This document shows positions 62,027 to 64,000 of a stretch of 64,000 nt of DNA, one piece after another. Source of the stretch: Okeanomitos corallinicola TIOX110 (GTDB lineage: Bacteria; Cyanobacteriota; Cyanobacteriia; Cyanobacteriales; Nostocaceae). The first letter of the stretch is position 1. The number at the start of each line of letters is the position of its first letter. The position numbers and the translations under genes were made by a program. The DNA lies in NCBI RefSeq assembly GCF_038050375.1, contig NZ_CP150886.1, forward strand, positions 124,001-188,000. The letters are read 5' to 3'. Below the pieces are notes generated by a model. The model was not told the DNA's origin, made no database searches, and worked only from the letters and a program-made list of their open reading frames with translations.

Positions 62027-62833
62027 ATGAGTCGCATTATTGTTACTACCTCCGGAAAGGGAGGAGTGGGTAAAACCACGGTTTCCGCAAATTTAGGCAT
62101 GGCTTTAGCCAAAATAGGGCGACAAGTAGCCTTAGTTGATGCAGATTTTGGTCTGAGAAATTTAGATTTGCTGCTAGGACTAGAAAATCGTATTGTTTAT
62201 ACAGCGGTAGAAGTCTTAGCCAGAGAATGTCGGTTAGACCAAGCTTTAGTTAAAGACAAGCGTCAACCTAATCTTGTTTTATTACCTGCTGCCCAAAATC
62301 GTACCAAAGATTCAGTGACTCCCGACCAAATGAAAATCTTGGTCAATGCCCTATCACAAAAATATAAATACATATTAATTGATAGTCCAGCGGGAATTGA
62401 AATGGGCTTTAAAAATGCGATCGCCCCCGCAAAAGAAGCTTTAATTGTCACTACCCCCGAAATTTCCGCAGTTCGGGACGCTGACAGGGTTGTCGGTTTA
62501 TTAGAAGCCCAAGGTGTCAAAAAAATTCACTTAATAATTAACCGCATCAGACCAGCAATGGTACGGGCAAATGATATGATGTCTGTGCAGGATGTTCAGG
62601 AACTTCTCGCTATTCCCTTGATCGGGGTAATCCCAGATGACGAGCGTGTCATAGTTTCCACCAACCGAGGTGAACCTTTAGTATTATCAGAAACTCCTTC
62701 TTTGGCAGCTTTAGCCTTTGAAAACATTGCTCGCAGATTAGAGGGGGAAACTGTCGAATTTCTTGATCTTGACTCCCCCAACGACACCATCTTTTCCCGC
62801 TTACGGAAGTTGTTGTGGACAAAGATTGTTTAA
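62027..62833 (+). CDS. minD: Septum site-determining protein MinD
   Basis: Membrane-associated ATPase that recruits MinC and oscillates with MinE. The 268-residue ParA/MinD-type protein has the deviant Walker A TSGKGGVGKTTVSANLG, the switch VALVDADFGLRNLDLLLGLE, DSPAGIEMGFKNAIAPA and a C-terminal amphipathic membrane-targeting helix (FSRLRKLLWTKIV). Length and motifs are typical. It follows minC by 56 bp and precedes minE by 36 bp, all on the plus strand, as one operon. ATG start at 62027. Confidence 0.97.
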   Translation: MSRIIVTTSGKGGVGKTTVSANLGMALAKIGRQVALVDADFGLRNLDLLLGLENRIVYTAVEVLARECRLDQALVKDKRQPNLVLLPAAQNRTKDSVTPDQMKILVNALSQKYKYILIDSPAGIEMGFKNAIAPAKEALIVTTPEISAVRDADRVVGLLEAQGVKKIHLIINRIRPAMVRANDMMSVQDVQELLAIPLIGVIPDDERVIVSTNRGEPLVLSETPSLAALAFENIARRLEGETVEFLDLDSPNDTIFSRLRKLLWTKIV

Positions 62834-62869
62834 TTTTTTTTCCCAGTCTCCGCCTAATACTTAGCAGCA

Positions 62870-63175
62870 ATGATTCTTGAACTTTTAGAAAGACTTTTTG
62901 TTCGTACACCAGACACCAGCCGCACCGAAGTAAAACGCCGTCTGCAAGTAGTCATAGCCCATGACCGCGCCGACCTAGACGCGTCTACTTTGGAAAAAAT
63001 GCGTCAGGAAATCCTAGAAATTGTCTGTCGTTATGTAGAAATTGATTCCGATGGTTTGGAGTTTTCTTTGGAAAGTAACCAAAGAACGACGGCTTTAATC
63101 GCAAATTTACCTATACGCAGAGTTAAGGAAAATACACCTGAGTTAGAAGCCACTGAGACATCAACAGAGGTTTAA
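62870..63175 (+). CDS. minE: Cell division topological specificity factor MinE
   Basis: A 101-residue activator of MinD ATPase that drives Min oscillation. The N-terminal anti-MinCD part ([40 protein letters not shown]) and the topological domain ([40 protein letters not shown]) are both present. It completes the minC-minD-minE operon. The ATG at 62870 lies 36 bp after minD. The C-terminal ~20 residues are variable. Confidence 0.96.
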   Translation: MILELLERLFVRTPDTSRTEVKRRLQVVIAHDRADLDASTLEKMRQEILEIVCRYVEIDSDGLEFSLESNQRTTALIANLPIRRVKENTPELEATETSTEV

Positions 63176-63773
63176 TCTGTAGACAGGGTTAGGTGCAATC
63201 TCTATTTTGCACTTTCACCCACTACGGTGAGATGATTTTTTAATATTATTTTAGCATTTAGACTTGACAAGCCGAAAATACTGTTGTACAATTATGTTAT
63301 GAGTGGAAATCTGTGGGCGCATATATATAGGGTTTTTAATCTTCAACATTGTTATTTTCACCCACATCAAAAAATCCCCACCACCAATTTATCAATCCCA
63401 TCCTGATTCTGATAATTAAACGCAGATGAACGCAGATAGTAAACTAATTTCTTCTTTGCGTCTTCGCTCCTCAGCGTCTCTGCGCGAAACTTAAATCTTA
63501 AAAATCCCAACTATCAATTTATCAATCACATCCTGAAAATCCTAAAATCCTGGATATCCTGATTTAGACTTGCGTCACGCTACGCTATCAGACAAAATCA
63601 AACATTCAGATCCCCGACTTCTTTTTTCACCTATCCTGTATAAAATCAATTATCATGCAAGTCAGGGATCTTTGGACATCCTGTACATCCTTTAATCCTG
63701 GACATCCTGATTCAGATATACTAAACAATATACATATTTTTACCAATCCTATTAAATACCATCCTATTGAATA
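63176..63773. repeat. Gene-free stretch with direct repeat and rRNA-like CTCTGCG motifs
   Basis: Two copies of a 37-nt unit (AAAAATCCC...CAATTTATCAATC, then CATCCTGA) lie at 63370-63406 and 63500-63536, with four mismatches. Further ATCCTG-rich units (CATCCTGTACATCCTTTAAT, then CCTGGACATCCTGATT) occur at 63678-63716. CTCAGCGTCTCTGCGCGAAA at 63470 resembles the interior of the element at 24759-24900. No coding frame is seen. Confidence 0.5.
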
Positions 63774-64000
63774 ATGTTACAACCAGGTCAATATTTAAAA
63801 CAACGTCCTCATTTTATAGTAGAAGCAGAAATAGGTGGTGGAGGTTTTGGTGTCACCTTTAAAGCTAAACACCGAGATTTGAATTTTCCCGTTGTCATCA
63901 AAACTCCCAATAGTCGGTTACAGAAAGATGCAAATTATCCCAAATACGTCAAAGGTTTTCGCAAAGAAGGAAGAATATTAGCAGAAATTACCCAAAATCA
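63774..64000 (+). CDS. Serine/threonine protein kinase, N-terminal part (runs off the window)
   Basis: ATG at 63774: MLQPGQYLKQRPHFIVEAEI, then the glycine-rich loop GGGGFGVTFKAKHRDLNFPV and the lysine motif VVIKTPNS, RLQKDANYPKYVKGFRKEGR. This is the start of a eukaryotic-type kinase domain at the very N terminus, as in many cyanobacterial Spk-type kinases. The catalytic loop and C-terminal domains lie beyond the window. It is preceded by a long repeat-rich gap and is unrelated to the min operon. Confidence 0.9.
   Translation, partial: MLQPGQYLKQRPHFIVEAEIGGGGFGVTFKAKHRDLNFPVVIKTPNSRLQKDANYPKYVKGFRKEGRILAEITQN

Overview
The window is a low-GC stretch of a cyanobacterial chromosome, most likely a filamentous heterocyst-forming type (Nostocales). 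The evidence is the gene content: tocopherol cyclase, MenH for phylloquinone, a PatA-type response regulator, CHASE2 and PatA-like signalling, a BT1-family transporter, a CYP120-like P450, minCDE, pentapeptide-repeat proteins, and the 3' end of a nonribosomal peptide synthetase. Many GCGATCGC (HIP1) sites and several families of short palindromic intergenic repeats agree with this. The genus cannot be fixed from the sequence alone.

Layout. 0-1.5 kb: last module of an NRPS with its thioesterase. 1.7-10.7 kb: glycolate oxidase GlcD, MsrB, a CPA2 antiporter, a PatA-like regulator, a YdcF-type protein, tRNA-Arg(CCU) and tocopherol cyclase. 11.6-16.8 kb: membrane and stress genes (MscS channel, DUF2254, small membrane protein, CHASE2-Ser/Thr kinase). 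17-28 kb: SGNH hydrolase, IspH, MenH, aminopeptidase P, GH57, glucokinase, histidine phosphatase, RNase T2. 28.3-36.9 kb: a TRAP transporter whose permeases (28.3-30.2 kb) and TakP-like binding protein (35.8-36.9 kb) flank an inserted-looking block with an IS remnant, an amylosucrase and a caspase system. 37-45 kb: SelD-type oxidoreductase, two pentapeptide proteins, a subtilase, an HlyD adaptor. 45.5-54.2 kb: cold-shock/membrane fusion, XthA, BT1 transporter, carotenoid oxygenase facing a CYP120-like P450, glutamate dehydrogenase. 52.5-58.2 kb: a patch of toxin-antitoxin genes, intact and decayed. 58.3-63.2 kb: DUF29, a membrane protein, a four-carbon acid sugar kinase and minC-minD-minE. The window ends in the start of another Ser/Thr kinase.

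The most interesting system is at 32.7-35.7 kb. A Pepco-like protein is followed 7 bp later by a caspase-like protease fused to a formylglycine-generating-enzyme (FGE, C-type-lectin fold) domain. The last 121 bp of homologous sequence in that gene (34959-35079) is repeated at 35388-35508. The copies differ at eight positions, and at all eight the downstream copy has adenine. This is the signature of a diversity-generating retroelement (DGR): variable repeat in the gene, template repeat downstream, followed by a foldable spacer ending in a strong hairpin. No reverse transcriptase or Avd gene lies beside it, so mutagenesis must come from an enzyme encoded elsewhere, or the system is a relic. The picture is a suicide-type protease whose sensor face is hypermutated.

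Intergenic DNA is rich in small repeats: a ~105-bp MITE-like element with two full copies and several partial ones, a 142-bp element with 20-bp near-perfect terminal inverted repeats, and several palindrome families, one of which supplies the stop codon of the NRPS.
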